Source: Fulvimarina endophytica (GTDB lineage: Bacteria; Pseudomonadota; Alphaproteobacteria; Rhizobiales; Rhizobiaceae). Taken from it: DNA of 64,000 bases. A program made the translations under genes and the position numbers. The stretch lies in assembly GCF_003403015.1 (NCBI RefSeq), contig NZ_QURL01000006.1, positions 124,001 to 188,000 of the forward strand. Reading direction: 5' to 3'. Within the stretch, counting starts at the first letter, position 1; every line of letters starts with the position of its first letter. A model generated the notes under the pieces. The model was not told the origin of the DNA. It saw only the letters and a program-made list of their open reading frames with translations, and did no database searches. Below are positions 8,491 to 17,807 of the stretch, piece after piece.

Positions 8491-9465
8491 TCACTCCCAT
8501 TCGAGTTCGGCGAAGGCCGAGGTCGCGTTGCGCCGCCGATAGTCGTCGGCGAGCGCGAAGCTGGCCGCCTCCTTCGCGCCGGCCGTCTCGGCCGTATCCT
8601 GAAGCCGATCGCCCCTCGCGATGGCCGCGCGAACGTCCCGGGCGAGGGCCTCCAGATAGGCGGTCTGCGGCTCGATCGCGCCCGGCCAGGGAGCCTCGAC
8701 CGGTCCATGGCCGGGAACCACCCGTTCCGCATCCACGGCTCTCAGGGCTTCGGTCTGGCCGAGCCAGCCCAGAAGGCTGCCGTCGAGCACCGGAATATGC
8801 TCCATGAAGAGAAGATCGCCGGCAAAGAGCGTCCGCGTCTTGCGGTCGAAGACGGTGAGATCGTTGTCGGTATGGGCGGTCTCCCAGGCCCTCAGCACGA
8901 TCTCGCGGCCACCGAGGTCGATCACCTTCTCCTCGCCGACGGGCACGCCCTCGCTGGGTCCGGTGATCGTCACCCTTGCGATCTCCTCGTCTCCGAGCTG
9001 TTCGGCCATCGACATCGCATAGGACTCCGCCCGCGCGGCGAGGGCGGGCGCCAGGCGCTCGTGGCCGATGATGGTGGCGCCCTCGGCCTTGAAGACCTGA
9101 TTGCCGAAGACGTGGTCGGGGTGCATGTGCGTGTCGATCAGATAGGCGATCGGCTTGTCGGTGATCCGGCGAAGGGCCGCGAGCGCGGCCTCGCCCACCG
9201 AGACGCTTCCGCCCGAATCGATCACGGCGACGCTCTCGTCGCCCACGATGAAGCCGAGATTGGCGATGTCCCCGCGATTGTCCGGCGTCGTCTCCTCCAC
9301 CAGGCCGTGATGGACGTAGACGCCGGGTGCGATCTGCGTGAAGAAGGGCTTGCCGTCCTCAGCCTGCGCCGGGACGGCGAGGAGAAGCGCCGCGAATAAA
9401 GCGAGGGTGCTTCTCCACGAGACCGGCCGCCGCGTCGCGGCTGCCGCGATTGTGAACTTCGTCAT
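8491..9465 (-). CDS. Quinoprotein relay system zinc metallohydrolase (MBL fold)
   Basis: 324 residues with a signal peptide (about 1-35). It has a metallo-beta-lactamase fold: THMHPDHVFGN gives the HxHxDH zinc ligands, TAHTDNDLTVF the third histidine, LFAGDLLFMEHIPVLDGS the bridging aspartate, and VPGHGPVEAPWP the last histidine. This form, with the EHIPVLDGS segment, is the SoxH-like hydrolase family tied to PQQ dehydrogenases and SoxYZ-like carriers; it sits right upstream of such a carrier here (143-base gap, same strand). The substrate is unknown, perhaps a thioester or adduct on the carrier cysteine. The start at 9465 gives the cleanest signal peptide; earlier codons are unlikely. Confidence 0.88.
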   Translation of the reverse strand: MTKFTIAAAATRRPVSWRSTLALFAALLLAVPAQAEDGKPFFTQIAPGVYVHHGLVEETTPDNRGDIANLGFIVGDESVAVIDSGGSVSVGEAALAALRRITDKPIAYLIDTHMHPDHVFGNQVFKAEGATIIGHERLAPALAARAESYAMSMAEQLGDEEIARVTITGPSEGVPVGEEKVIDLGGREIVLRAWETAHTDNDLTVFDRKTRTLFAGDLLFMEHIPVLDGSLLGWLGQTEALRAVDAERVVPGHGPVEAPWPGAIEPQTAYLEALARDVRAAIARGDRLQDTAETAGAKEAASFALADDYRRRNATSAFAELEWE

Positions 9466-10182
9466 GCTCCGGCTCCCGTCTATGGCTTCGAAGCCGCCCC
9501 GATCTCGAAGGTGCGGCGATTTGGCTCCGCGCCGGTCTTCGCTCGTGCGAAAGCTGCGATGGGGCGCATCCGGCGTCGAGGGCCGGGTCTCCTGCGAATC
9601 GCAAGGATCACATCCGATCGCCTCGACCCCCGAACCCAGACCCTTGGCGCCTCGCGCGACCGGCAGCGCATCGATTCGGATCCCCGTCGCGAGCCCGGTC
9701 CTCGAGACCGTTCGTCTCCGCCATTGTCGCTCGGGCCGGGCTGCGACCAATACGACTTTGGTCTTAAGGGGCGCGAAGAAAGATGCTTAACGAACTCAAT
9801 ATCCTATGAGATTTCGAAGCTATTTCTGGCATCCTCGACTTCGGAAATCCCGATTTGCTGGCGTCGGACCCGACTTATGCTGCACCGCAACAGGAAAAAG
9901 TCCCGTTTTCGGCTTGCGTCCGGCGAAATCCGCAACTAGCATCAGTTGCATGGTTTCCGGCTTCAAAAGTCGCAGCGTGTTGGGAGCACAGCGACTTTTC
10001 GAAGGCCTCGGTAGGGTAAATGATCAACGGTGCCCACCAAGACCCCTAACGGCGGTCGTGACACGCTGCCGGAAACCGTCCCCACTCATCGCCGGTCAAG
10101 GCATGGCCGCGTCCTTCGGACACAAGGTTCGTCGTTCGCGTTCGGTTGAGGTCCGGCTTCGGTTCCTTTGGGAGGACACTCG
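9466..10182. promoter_or_regulatory. Long regulatory gap between zinc hydrolase and xoxF
   Basis: 717 bases between two divergent genes of the methanol module. Short open frames here have no protein-like features. The section from about 9750 to 10030 is clearly more AT-rich than its surroundings and holds a 9-bp inverted repeat with 17-base spacer (9965-9999). It should contain the promoters of both transcripts. I cannot fix -35/-10 boxes with confidence. Confidence 0.55.
9965..9999. promoter_or_regulatory. Inverted repeat upstream of xoxF (candidate operator)
   Basis: AAAAGTCGC (9965-9973) and GCGACTTTT (9991-9999) are perfect inverted copies. The centres are about 26 bases apart, near two and a half helical turns. 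The site lies about 180 bases upstream of the xoxF start. A related sequence, GCGACTTTCGA, occurs at 12297-12307 upstream of xoxG, against GCGACTTTTCGA at 9991-10002. The regulator is unknown. Confidence 0.5.
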
Positions 10183-12096
10183 ATGCTCAGAACGTTTACC
10201 AGGGCTGCTCTTGCTTCCGGCCTGATCCTGGCTGCCGGCGGCTATGCCAGCGCCAGCTCGTCGCTTCAGGAGGCTGCGAGCAATCCCGCTCAGTGGGTGA
10301 TGCCGACGGGCGACTACGCCAATCAGCGTTATTCCAAGCTCGACAAGATCAACAAGGACAATGTCGGGTCCATGGTTCCGGCCTGGACCTTCTCGACCGG
10401 CGTTCTTCGCGGCCACGAGGGCAATCCGCTCGTCGTCGGCGACACGATGTATGTCCATACGCCGTTCCCGAACATCGTCTATGCGCTCGACCTCAACAAT
10501 GACGGCGTCATCAAGTGGCGCTACGAGCCCAAGCAGGACCCGAACGTCATTCCGGTGATGTGCTGCGACACCGTGAACCGCGGCGTCGCCTATGCTCCGG
10601 GCGAGGGCGACACGCCGCCCATGATCATCCTGCACCAGGCCGACACCTCCGTCGTCGCCCTCAACGCCGATACCGGCGAGCAGATCTGGTCGGTCCAGAA
10701 CGGCGATCCGTCGAAGGGCGAGACCGGAACGGCCGCTCCGATGGTCGTCAAGGACAAGGTGTATGTCGGCATCTCCGGCGGTGAGTTCGGCGTTCGCGGT
10801 TCGCTGACCGCCTACAACCTGTCGGACGGCAAGCAGGCATGGCGCGCCTATTCCACCGGTCCTGACGACGAAATGCTGATGGATCCCGAGAAGACCATGT
10901 CGCTCGGCAAGCCGGTCGGCAAGGACTCCTCGCTGAACACCTGGGAAGGTGACCAGTGGCAGATCGGCGGCGGCACCACCTGGGGCTGGTTCGCCTACGA
11001 TCCGGACCTGAACCTCGTCTATTACGGCACCGGCAACCCGTCGACCTGGAACCCCTCGCAGCGTCCGGGCGACAACAAGTGGTCGATGACCATCATGGCC
11101 CGCGATGCCGACACCGGCATGGCCAAGTGGGTCTACCAGATGACCCCGCACGACGAGTGGGACTTCGACGGCGTCAACGAGATGATCCTCGCGGACATCC
11201 CGGTGAACGGCGAGGATCGCAAGGCTCTGGTCCACTTCGACCGGAACGGCTTCGCCTACACCCTGGACCGCGAGACCGGCGAACTGCTGGTCGCCAAGAA
11301 GTACGATCCGGCGGTCAACTGGGCGACGGAAGTCGTCATGGACAAGAACTCCGATCAGTACGGACGTCCGCAGGTCGTGGCCGAGTACTCGACCGAGCAG
11401 AACGGCGAAGACGTGAACACGACCGGCATCTGCCCGGCCGCTCTCGGAACCAAGGACCAGCAGCCCGCGTCGTTCTCGCCGAAGACCGGCCTGTTCTACG
11501 TGCCGACCAACCACGTCTGCATGGACTACGAGCCGTTCCGCGTCGCCTACACGGCCGGACAGCCCTATGTCGGCGCGACGCTCTCGATGTATCCGGCTCC
11601 GAACAGCCATGGCGGCATGGGCAACTTCATTGCCTGGGACGCCGGCACGGGTGAGATCAAGTGGTCGCTGCCCGAGCAGTTCTCGGTGTGGTCGGGTGCT
11701 CTGGCAACCGCCGGTGACGTGGTCTTCTACGGCACCCTCGAGGGTTACCTGAAGGCGGTCGACGCCCAGACGGGCGACGAGCTCTACTCCTTCAAGACCC
11801 CGTCGGGCATCATCGGCAACGTGATGACCTACGAGAACCAGGGCAAGCAGTATGTCGGTATCCTGTCGGGTATCGGCGGCTGGGCCGGCATCGGCCTCGC
11901 AGCCGGCCTCACCGATCCGAACGCCGGTCTCGGCGCGGTCGGCGGCTATGCGGCTCTGTCGAACTACACGGCTCTCGGCGGTCAGCTGACCGTCTTCACC
12001 GTGCCCGACCAGACCGCTTCGGCAGCGCCTGCCTCGACCTCGGCTTCGTCTTCGGGCGACGCCGCTTCGGGCAGCACGACCGGACAGTCGAACTAA
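10183..12096 (+). CDS. xoxF: Lanthanide-type PQQ-dependent methanol dehydrogenase XoxF
   Basis: Periplasmic quinoprotein that oxidises methanol (and often formaldehyde or other primary alcohols), passing electrons to a cytochrome c. 637 residues from the ATG at 10183, preceded by GGGAGG; signal peptide about 1-25. The PQQ-contacting vicinal disulfide is Cys127-Cys128 ([10 protein letters not shown]). Metal and catalytic residues match XoxF: Glu201 (SGGEFG), Asn285 (GTGNPS), catalytic Asp327 and the extra Asp329 in [11 protein letters not shown]. Calcium enzymes (MxaF) have Ala where Asp329 stands, so this is the rare-earth form. Tryptophan-docking repeats of the eight-bladed propeller are present. 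The last about 33 residues are a Ser/Ala/Thr-rich tail beyond the usual end of the family. xoxG and xoxJ follow. Confidence 0.96.
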   Translation: MLRTFTRAALASGLILAAGGYASASSSLQEAASNPAQWVMPTGDYANQRYSKLDKINKDNVGSMVPAWTFSTGVLRGHEGNPLVVGDTMYVHTPFPNIVYALDLNNDGVIKWRYEPKQDPNVIPVMCCDTVNRGVAYAPGEGDTPPMIILHQADTSVVALNADTGEQIWSVQNGDPSKGETGTAAPMVVKDKVYVGISGGEFGVRGSLTAYNLSDGKQAWRAYSTGPDDEMLMDPEKTMSLGKPVGKDSSLNTWEGDQWQIGGGTTWGWFAYDPDLNLVYYGTGNPSTWNPSQRPGDNKWSMTIMARDADTGMAKWVYQMTPHDEWDFDGVNEMILADIPVNGEDRKALVHFDRNGFAYTLDRETGELLVAKKYDPAVNWATEVVMDKNSDQYGRPQVVAEYSTEQNGEDVNTTGICPAALGTKDQQPASFSPKTGLFYVPTNHVCMDYEPFRVAYTAGQPYVGATLSMYPAPNSHGGMGNFIAWDAGTGEIKWSLPEQFSVWSGALATAGDVVFYGTLEGYLKAVDAQTGDELYSFKTPSGIIGNVMTYENQGKQYVGILSGIGGWAGIGLAAGLTDPNAGLGAVGGYAALSNYTALGGQLTVFTVPDQTASAAPASTSASSSGDAASGSTTGQSN

Positions 12097-12434
12097 AGCA
12101 CGGGACATCGCCGGTCCGCACGATCGCGGCCGGCGGGTTTTCCAAGGCCTCATGAAGGCCGCGTCCCGGAAGGGGCGCGGCCTTCAGCCGGTCTCCGTCC
12201 GCCGCCTCGCATTCGTCGCGAAGGCTGAGGACGGGAAGACCGACAGCCGATGACGTGCCGGGACGGGCATGGCGTTCAAGGGCCGCTCAGGGAGCGGCGA
12301 CTTTCGAGAAGACTGGGGATGTGGCCGCCGGACGGTCCGACAGCCTTCGCAACCGCGCCGCCCCGAAGGTGTGAAGCCTTTCGCAAAGACCATGATCGAT
12401 CGCGGCTCAGTTTCGCGTAACAGTCGAGGAAACG
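12097..12434. other. Gap between xoxF and xoxG
   Basis: 338 bases. It holds a strong hairpin (12154-12185) and, further on, a GCGACTTTCGA motif (12297-12307) resembling the arm of the dyad upstream of xoxF. A promoter for xoxG may lie here; no ORF is convincing. Confidence 0.5.
12154..12185 (+). other. Strong hairpin downstream of xoxF
   Basis: GAAGGCCGCG pairs perfectly with CGCGGCCTTC across a 12-base loop, 58 bases after the xoxF stop. No T-run follows, so this may partly terminate or protect the 3' end of xoxF mRNA, which would let xoxF be made in excess over xoxG and xoxJ. Confidence 0.6.
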
Positions 12435-13277
12435 ATGACCTTCAAGACCCTCTCCGCTCTGGCCGGAACCCTGATCCTCTCCACCGCCGGTTTCGCCTAC
12501 GCCCAGGGAACCACCCTCGTTCCGGCAGGTCAGGCCCAGGAGACCCAGCGTCTCGCCCAGGCCGACACCGCGGCTGAACAGCCCGCGGCCTCCGAGGCCG
12601 GATCGTCCGGCAGCGCCGGCGCGTCCTCTTCGTCGGATGCGGCCACGTCCGGTACGTCTTCAGGAGCGGCATCCTCGTCGGACGCATCCTCGGGCAGCTC
12701 CTCCTCGGGCACCGCATCTTCCGCCGACGCCTCCTCGGGCGGCGCGGTCGATATGGGCAATGTCTCCAATCCCGAGCCGGACGCCCATCCGTCCAAGGAC
12801 ACCCAGGAAGAGGGCAACAAAGTTTCGTCCTTCAACGCGAACGATGCCTCGGAAGATCCGGGCCTCGCGCTCGATACCGCAGAGAAGCCCGTCTATGCCT
12901 TCGCGGGCGAGACGCCCGACTGGTACACCTGGCGCGGCTACAAGAAGTACGGCGCCAACTGCCTCCAGTGCCACGGCCCCGACGGCATGGGCTCCTCCTT
13001 CGCCCCCGACCTCACCCAGTCGCTCCAGAATATCGATTATTTCGAGTTCGCCGGCATCATCGTGGGCGGCCAGCAGAACAAGTGGAACACCTCGGGCAAC
13101 TCCATCATGCCGGCCTGGGGCGAGGACCCCAACGTGATGTGCTCGCTGAACGCGATCTACACCTATCTTCGCGGCCGTGCAGACGGCGTCGTCGGTCGCG
13201 GCGAGCCGGGTCGTCCCGAGCAGTCGGACAAGTCGAAGGCGGCCAAGGACTACGAATACAGCTGCCTCGGCTTCTGA
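12435..13277 (+). CDS. xoxG: Cytochrome c for XoxF (XoxG-like)
   Basis: 280 residues with a signal peptide (about 1-24). One heme c site, Cys176-Leu-Gln-Cys179-His180, in a c-type domain spanning about 150-275, with Met225 (NSIMPAWGEDP) as the likely distal ligand. It should take electrons from XoxF, as XoxG does in methylotrophs. Residues about 48-104, between the signal peptide and the heme domain, are almost all Ser, Ala, Gly, Asp and Thr. This very low-complexity linker is not usual in XoxG and explains the extra length. The stop shares its A with the xoxJ ATG (TGATG), so the two are translationally coupled. Confidence 0.92.
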   Translation: MTFKTLSALAGTLILSTAGFAYAQGTTLVPAGQAQETQRLAQADTAAEQPAASEAGSSGSAGASSSSDAATSGTSSGAASSSDASSGSSSSGTASSADASSGGAVDMGNVSNPEPDAHPSKDTQEEGNKVSSFNANDASEDPGLALDTAEKPVYAFAGETPDWYTWRGYKKYGANCLQCHGPDGMGSSFAPDLTQSLQNIDYFEFAGIIVGGQQNKWNTSGNSIMPAWGEDPNVMCSLNAIYTYLRGRADGVVGRGEPGRPEQSDKSKAAKDYEYSCLGF

Positions 13278-14227
13278 TGATGGGCGCTCGCTCGATCATC
13301 GAACGCGGCCGCGCGAGCGTTCTTGCGCTCGCGCTTCCCCTTCTCATCGTCGCCGGAAGCGCGGCCGCCCAGGATCGGGAGTTCGGCGGAGAGATCGAAC
13401 TCGTCGATCCTACGACTTTCCGGGTTTGCGCCGATCCCAACAACATGCCCTTCGCCAACGAGGCGGAGGAGGGGTTCGAGCAGGAGGTGGCGCGACTGCT
13501 CGCTGAAAAGCTCGGACGCCAGTCCGTGTCCTACACCTATTTCCCGCAGGCGACGGGCTTCGTGCGGATGACGCTCGGATCCAATCTGTGCGACATCATC
13601 ATGAGCTACCCGCAAGGGGACGAGCTCGTTCAGAACACCAATGCCTATTACCGCACGGCCTATGCCCTCGTGGTTCCGGCGGATGGCGATCTGGCGAACG
13701 TCACCAAGCTCGAGGACGAGCCCCTCAAGGGCAAGCGCATCGGCATCGTCGCCGGCACGCCGCCCGCGACCTATCTCGCCAAGGCCGGTCTCATCGGCAA
13801 GGCCAAGCCCTACCAACTGATGGTCGATACGCGCATCGACAATTCGGCGAAGGCGATGATCGACGATCTCGATGCCGGAACGATCGATGCCGCGGTGCTC
13901 TGGGGCCCGCTCGCCGGCTGGTACGCCAAGCAGTCCGACAAGGATTACACGGTCATCCCGCTGGTCAACGAGGGCGCGGGGCCGGCCATGGTCTATCGGA
14001 TCACCATGGGCGTGCGCAGCGCCGACCAGCAGTGGAAGCGCCAGCTGAACGTTGCGATCCGCGACAATCAGGAGGCGATCAACGACATCCTTCTGTCCTA
14101 TGGCGTGCCGCTTCTGACCGAAGGCGACGAGCCGATCGAGCCGAGCGGATCGAAGGGGGACACGGCGATGCATGGCTCGCAGCCGTCCGAGGCCGGCTCC
14201 TCGTCGTCCGGATCGAAGACCAATTGA
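13277..14227 (+). CDS. xoxJ: Periplasmic substrate-binding-like protein XoxJ
   Basis: 316 residues; the ATG at 13277 overlaps the xoxG stop, and a second ATG is at 13280. Signal peptide about 1-35. The mature part is a type II periplasmic binding fold starting FRVCADPNNMPFANEAEEGFE, with CDIIMSYPQGDELVQNT and GIVAGTPPATYLAKAG, the pattern of MxaJ/XoxJ proteins tied to methanol dehydrogenases. XoxJ binds XoxF and is thought to help it mature or become active; the large cleft is lined by aromatics in known structures. The last about 25 residues are again Ser/Gly-rich, as in XoxF and XoxG. Confidence 0.93.
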   Translation: MMGARSIIERGRASVLALALPLLIVAGSAAAQDREFGGEIELVDPTTFRVCADPNNMPFANEAEEGFEQEVARLLAEKLGRQSVSYTYFPQATGFVRMTLGSNLCDIIMSYPQGDELVQNTNAYYRTAYALVVPADGDLANVTKLEDEPLKGKRIGIVAGTPPATYLAKAGLIGKAKPYQLMVDTRIDNSAKAMIDDLDAGTIDAAVLWGPLAGWYAKQSDKDYTVIPLVNEGAGPAMVYRITMGVRSADQQWKRQLNVAIRDNQEAINDILLSYGVPLLTEGDEPIEPSGSKGDTAMHGSQPSEAGSSSSGSKTN

Positions 14228-14381
14228 GGCATCGGGCCGCGTTTGGCGGCCCGGTCTTTCGAAAGGCCGCCGGCAGGCGGTGACAGGCGGACCGGACGGC
14301 GGGACCTTGCGGGGATCGGGCAACCGGCCGCGATCCCGGCGATCGAGGGCCCGCTTCGGCGAGTTTGGGAGGCTTTTCGCC

Positions 14382-15017
14382 ATGAGAACCGATTTCGCGT
14401 TTCTGGGCGTCGCTCTCGCCGCCGGCCTTCTCGCCTGGTCGAGCGTCGGCGCCCAGACTTCGGCGCCGGGTGCGGCAGAGGCGGCCGGGACCGTGGCGAG
14501 CCCTGCGACCTCGCCCTCGTCACCGCAGGCGGCAGTCCCCGAGCCCGATGGCTACCGGATGGACGACTACCGCGCGCCGGTTCCCGCGACCCTTTCTGGC
14601 GGCACGGTGGTGAGCGTTTCCGAAGCGAAAAAGCTCCATGACGAAGGCGTTCCCTTCGTCGATGTCCTGCCGCGCCCGCCCCGGCCGAAGGGCCTTCCGG
14701 CAGATACCTACTGGCATCCCAAGCCGCGCAACGACATTCCCGGATCGATCTGGCTGCCGGATACGGGCTATGGCGAACTCGCCCCCATCATGCGCGACTA
14801 TCTCCTCTCCGGCCTCGACAAGGCCGTCGACGGTGATCGCTCCCGGCCGGTGGTGATCTATTGCGACCGCAATTGCTGGATGAGCTACAATGCGGCCAAG
14901 CGTGCGATCGCGAGCGGTTTCACCGGTGTCCACTGGTTGCCGGAGGGAGCGCAGGGCTGGGAGGAGGCCGGCTATCCGCTCGAGCCGAAGGAGCCGGTCG
15001 AACGGCCCGACGAGTGA
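14382..15017 (+). CDS. PQQ-associated rhodanese-like protein with Cys-x3-Cys-Trp motif
   Basis: 211 residues, signal peptide about 1-27, so exported. A rhodanese-like domain carries the motif Cys161-DRN-Cys165-Trp166 followed by MSYNAAKRA, which defines a family linked to PQQ-dependent catabolism. The canonical rhodanese active-site loop is replaced by this CW motif, and an upstream VDVLPRPPRPKGLP segment is also typical. It lies 154 bases after xoxJ on the same strand, completing the set carrier, hydrolase, dehydrogenase, cytochrome, binding protein and rhodanese. The substrate is unknown; work on PQQ dehydrogenase maturation or on a sulfur-bearing relay is inferred from neighbours only. Confidence 0.9.
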   Translation: MRTDFAFLGVALAAGLLAWSSVGAQTSAPGAAEAAGTVASPATSPSSPQAAVPEPDGYRMDDYRAPVPATLSGGTVVSVSEAKKLHDEGVPFVDVLPRPPRPKGLPADTYWHPKPRNDIPGSIWLPDTGYGELAPIMRDYLLSGLDKAVDGDRSRPVVIYCDRNCWMSYNAAKRAIASGFTGVHWLPEGAQGWEEAGYPLEPKEPVERPDE

Positions 15018-15227
15018 GGATGCTGCCAGGGCCCCGATAGCTGAGCGGATCTCCATGGGGCCGGCGCGAAGCGGGTCCTTCCGCATATCATCCTAGCGTC
15101 CCAACCGACTTCGAAAGAGTCGCCCGGATCGGCGATTCCGGTCTGCCGTGCGAATCGATCGGCGTCCGGAAGGCGATGGACCCGAGGCCGAACGATGTCC
15201 GCCTCGGGCCTCGTGGCCCCTGTCCCG

Positions 15228-16742
15228 TCAGGCCGCGCGTCTGCTTCGCGGCGCGGAGGCGAGCGCGCTCGTGCGGTCGAGCGTGAACTGGGATGTCAGG
15301 CCGCTGAGTTCGGCAGCACCGTCCCGCAGGGTCTTTGCCACCGCGGCCGTCTGTTCCACCATGGCGGCATTCTGCTGGGTCGTCTGATCCATCTGGAAGA
15401 TGGCGCCGTTGACCTCCGAGATCGCCCGGGACTGATCCTGGGCACTCTGGGCGATCGCCTGGAGCATGGTCTCGATTTCGCCCGCGCGCGAGACGATCTT
15501 CAGAAGGGCGCTGCTCGTATCGGAGACGAGGCCGACACCGATCCCGATTTCCGAGGAGCTCGTGGCGATGAGCTGCTTGATCTCCTTGGCAGCTTCGGCC
15601 GAGCGCTGGGCGAGACCGCGCACCTCCTGGGCGACGACCGCGAAGCCCTTGCCGGCTTCTCCCGCGCGCGCCGCCTCGACGCCGGCGTTCAGCGCCAGAA
15701 GATTGGTCTGGAAGGCGATCTCGTCGATCACCCCGATGATCATGCCGATCTCCTTGGAGGACGTTTCGATCCGGTTCATGGCGGCGGTCGCCTTGCCGAC
15801 GACCTCCTCGGCCCGCTGGGCTTCGCTGCGCGAGGTCTTGGCGTTTCCGGCGGCCTCGCCCGCGCGGTCGGCGGCGTGCTTCACGGAGCCGGCGAGTTCC
15901 TGCATGGCGGCCGCGGTCTCTTCGAGACTGGCCGCCTGCTGCTCGGTGCGGCGGGAGAGATCGTCCGCCGCGACCGCGATCTCGCTCGATCCGCTGTCGA
16001 CCTGCTGCGCGGCCTGGTTCACCTGGCCGACGATGTCGCGCAGGCGCTCGAGCGCATTGTTGAAATCGTGTTCGACCGAGGCGAACTCGGCCGGAAGACC
16101 GCCCGCCATCGGCTGGGACAGGTCGCCTTCTGCCAGACGCGCGAGGGCGGTGCCGACCTCGCCGAGAACGACCTGGCGCATCTCGGCGGCCCGCTGCTCC
16201 TGCTCGAGCCTCGCCTTCTCGCTGGCGCGGCGCGTCAGCTCGTCGAGATAGGTCGTGATCGACATCTCCATGTCGACGAGGGCGACGCGGATGAGGGCTT
16301 CGACCGCCCGTGCGGTCTTGTCCGCCTGGGACTTGCCGACGCCGCGACCGAAGCCGCTCTTCGGCCACTGGGCGGCGACGACATCGTGAACGAGCTTGCC
16401 GAGCAGCGAGCCATAGCCGGCGACGAAGTATTTCGGCTCGAGACCGATACGCACATGGGCGTGACCGATCCGGACCGTGCGCGCGGCATGGGCCTCGTCG
16501 ATCTTGCCCTCTGCCAGAGCCTCCCAGTGACCGCGCTGCTTGGAGCGCGCGCCCTGCAACTGCTGATCGGACGAGAAGAACGCCTTCATCGCCCCGTGCT
16601 GGCTGACGACACGGTAGAAATGATCGAGCGCCCCGTCGAGGCTGGCCTCGATCACCGGATGAATGGTCTTGAGGGCGTCGAGCGTCCGATCGTCGATATC
16701 GGCGACAGATTGGGGCAGGGTGGCAGGCGAGCTCGTCATCAT
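15228..16742 (-). CDS. Globin-coupled methyl-accepting chemotaxis protein (HemAT-like)
   Basis: 504 residues, no transmembrane segment, so a cytoplasmic chemoreceptor. Residues about 15-170 are a protoglobin-type sensor; the [21 protein letters not shown] stretch places the likely proximal heme ligand at His96. A short coiled coil and a HAMP-like stretch lead into an MCP signalling domain whose hairpin tip reads [22 protein letters not shown], the CheA/CheW contact region. Such proteins bind oxygen through heme and drive aerotaxis. The gene faces the xox module tail to tail, so it may help place cells in suitable oxygen, but this is inference from position. Confidence 0.93.
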   Translation of the reverse strand: MMTSSPATLPQSVADIDDRTLDALKTIHPVIEASLDGALDHFYRVVSQHGAMKAFFSSDQQLQGARSKQRGHWEALAEGKIDEAHAARTVRIGHAHVRIGLEPKYFVAGYGSLLGKLVHDVVAAQWPKSGFGRGVGKSQADKTARAVEALIRVALVDMEMSITTYLDELTRRASEKARLEQEQRAAEMRQVVLGEVGTALARLAEGDLSQPMAGGLPAEFASVEHDFNNALERLRDIVGQVNQAAQQVDSGSSEIAVAADDLSRRTEQQAASLEETAAAMQELAGSVKHAADRAGEAAGNAKTSRSEAQRAEEVVGKATAAMNRIETSSKEIGMIIGVIDEIAFQTNLLALNAGVEAARAGEAGKGFAVVAQEVRGLAQRSAEAAKEIKQLIATSSSEIGIGVGLVSDTSSALLKIVSRAGEIETMLQAIAQSAQDQSRAISEVNGAIFQMDQTTQQNAAMVEQTAAVAKTLRDGAAELSGLTSQFTLDRTSALASAPRSRRAA

Positions 16743-16968
16743 GATAGTTGAGGTTCCGGCGGCTGATCGATGCGAATGAACGTTAGGGAAGCTTGCTTTA
16801 CCAAGGCTTAAAATAGGCCGGGTTGCTTATGATATTTCCGGCAAACGAAGGCTGGTCGTCAGCCACGAGCCACGAGCCACGAGCCACGCGCCACGCGCCG
16901 GAAGCCATGCCGGGCGGGTCGCGTAGGTCTCTGGTAGGCAGGGCTCGATCCTCGCCCCGCCGGCTTCC

Positions 16969-17550
16969 TCAGACGAGGAAGCGCAGCGCCGCGAAGCCGC
17001 CGATCAGGAAGATCATGAAGAGCGTGAAGAGGAGACCCAGACGCTTCTCGATGAAGGTCTGGATCGGCGCGCCGAAGCGATGGAGCAGCCAGGCGACGAG
17101 GAAGAAGCGCGCCGCGCGCCCGATCAGCGAGACGAGCGCGAAGAGGGCGAGATTGAGCCCCGTGACGCCCGAGAAGATCGTCAAAACCTTGAAGGGGAAG
17201 GGGGTGACGGCGGCAAACAGAACCGCCCAGGCGCCCCATTCGTTGTAACGGGCGGTCATCTCGGCGAAGGAATCGGCCTTGCCGTAGAGCTGGAGGATCG
17301 GCTGGCCGATCAGTTCGAAGAAGAAATAGCCGATGGCATAGCCCAGGAAGGCGCCGAGGACGCTCGAGACCGTGCAGACCACGGCGATCCGGAACCAGCG
17401 GGCCCGATTGGCCAGCACCATCGGGATCAGGAGAACATCGGGCGGGATCGGGAAGATCGAGCTTTCGATGAAGGAGATGGCGGCAAGCGCACGCTCCGCA
17501 TGGCGGGTGGCGGCAAGCGACATCACCCAGTCGTAAAGGCGTCGAAGCAT
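16969..17550 (-). CDS. YqaA/DedA-family membrane protein
   Basis: 193 residues with four or five hydrophobic segments. SFIESSIFPIPPDVLLIPMVLANR near the N-terminus is the re-entrant loop of the SNARE-associated/VTT (DedA) superfamily, and AVTPFPFKVLTIFSGVTGLN is the second conserved loop; short length and details fit the YqaA branch. DedA relatives act in lipid carrier or phospholipid translocation across the inner membrane. Single gene; neighbours give no clue to its substrate. Confidence 0.88.
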   Translation of the reverse strand: MLRRLYDWVMSLAATRHAERALAAISFIESSIFPIPPDVLLIPMVLANRARWFRIAVVCTVSSVLGAFLGYAIGYFFFELIGQPILQLYGKADSFAEMTARYNEWGAWAVLFAAVTPFPFKVLTIFSGVTGLNLALFALVSLIGRAARFFLVAWLLHRFGAPIQTFIEKRLGLLFTLFMIFLIGGFAALRFLV

Positions 17551-17807
17551 GGTGCGGCGTTCTCCGGCAGGTTGCGAGCGGGCGGAAGCGGAAGAGAACG
17601 CCGAGACCCGGATCGTTTCTTCTTTGCTGCCACAGGCTTGCGCGACGCCTGACGCCCGAACCCGGCATCCGCGTTGCCGGTCCCGCCTGTCAAGAGGCGG
17701 CCCGCAAACGGTGTCGTCAGATTCGCCATCCCTGCCTTCGCACCGGCACCGGGTCGGTGACGTTCAGGAAGACGTCCGGAGGATCGAGCGGGCGAGGCTG
17801 CCGGGGA

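Noticed and set aside
10183..12096. Calcium-type MxaF instead of XoxF
   Set aside because: The diagnostic Asp329 two residues after the catalytic Asp is present, and no mxaI follows.
10096..12153. A 685-codon minus-strand frame opposite xoxF
   Set aside because: Antisense shadow of a fully conserved quinoprotein; no domain or ribosome site.
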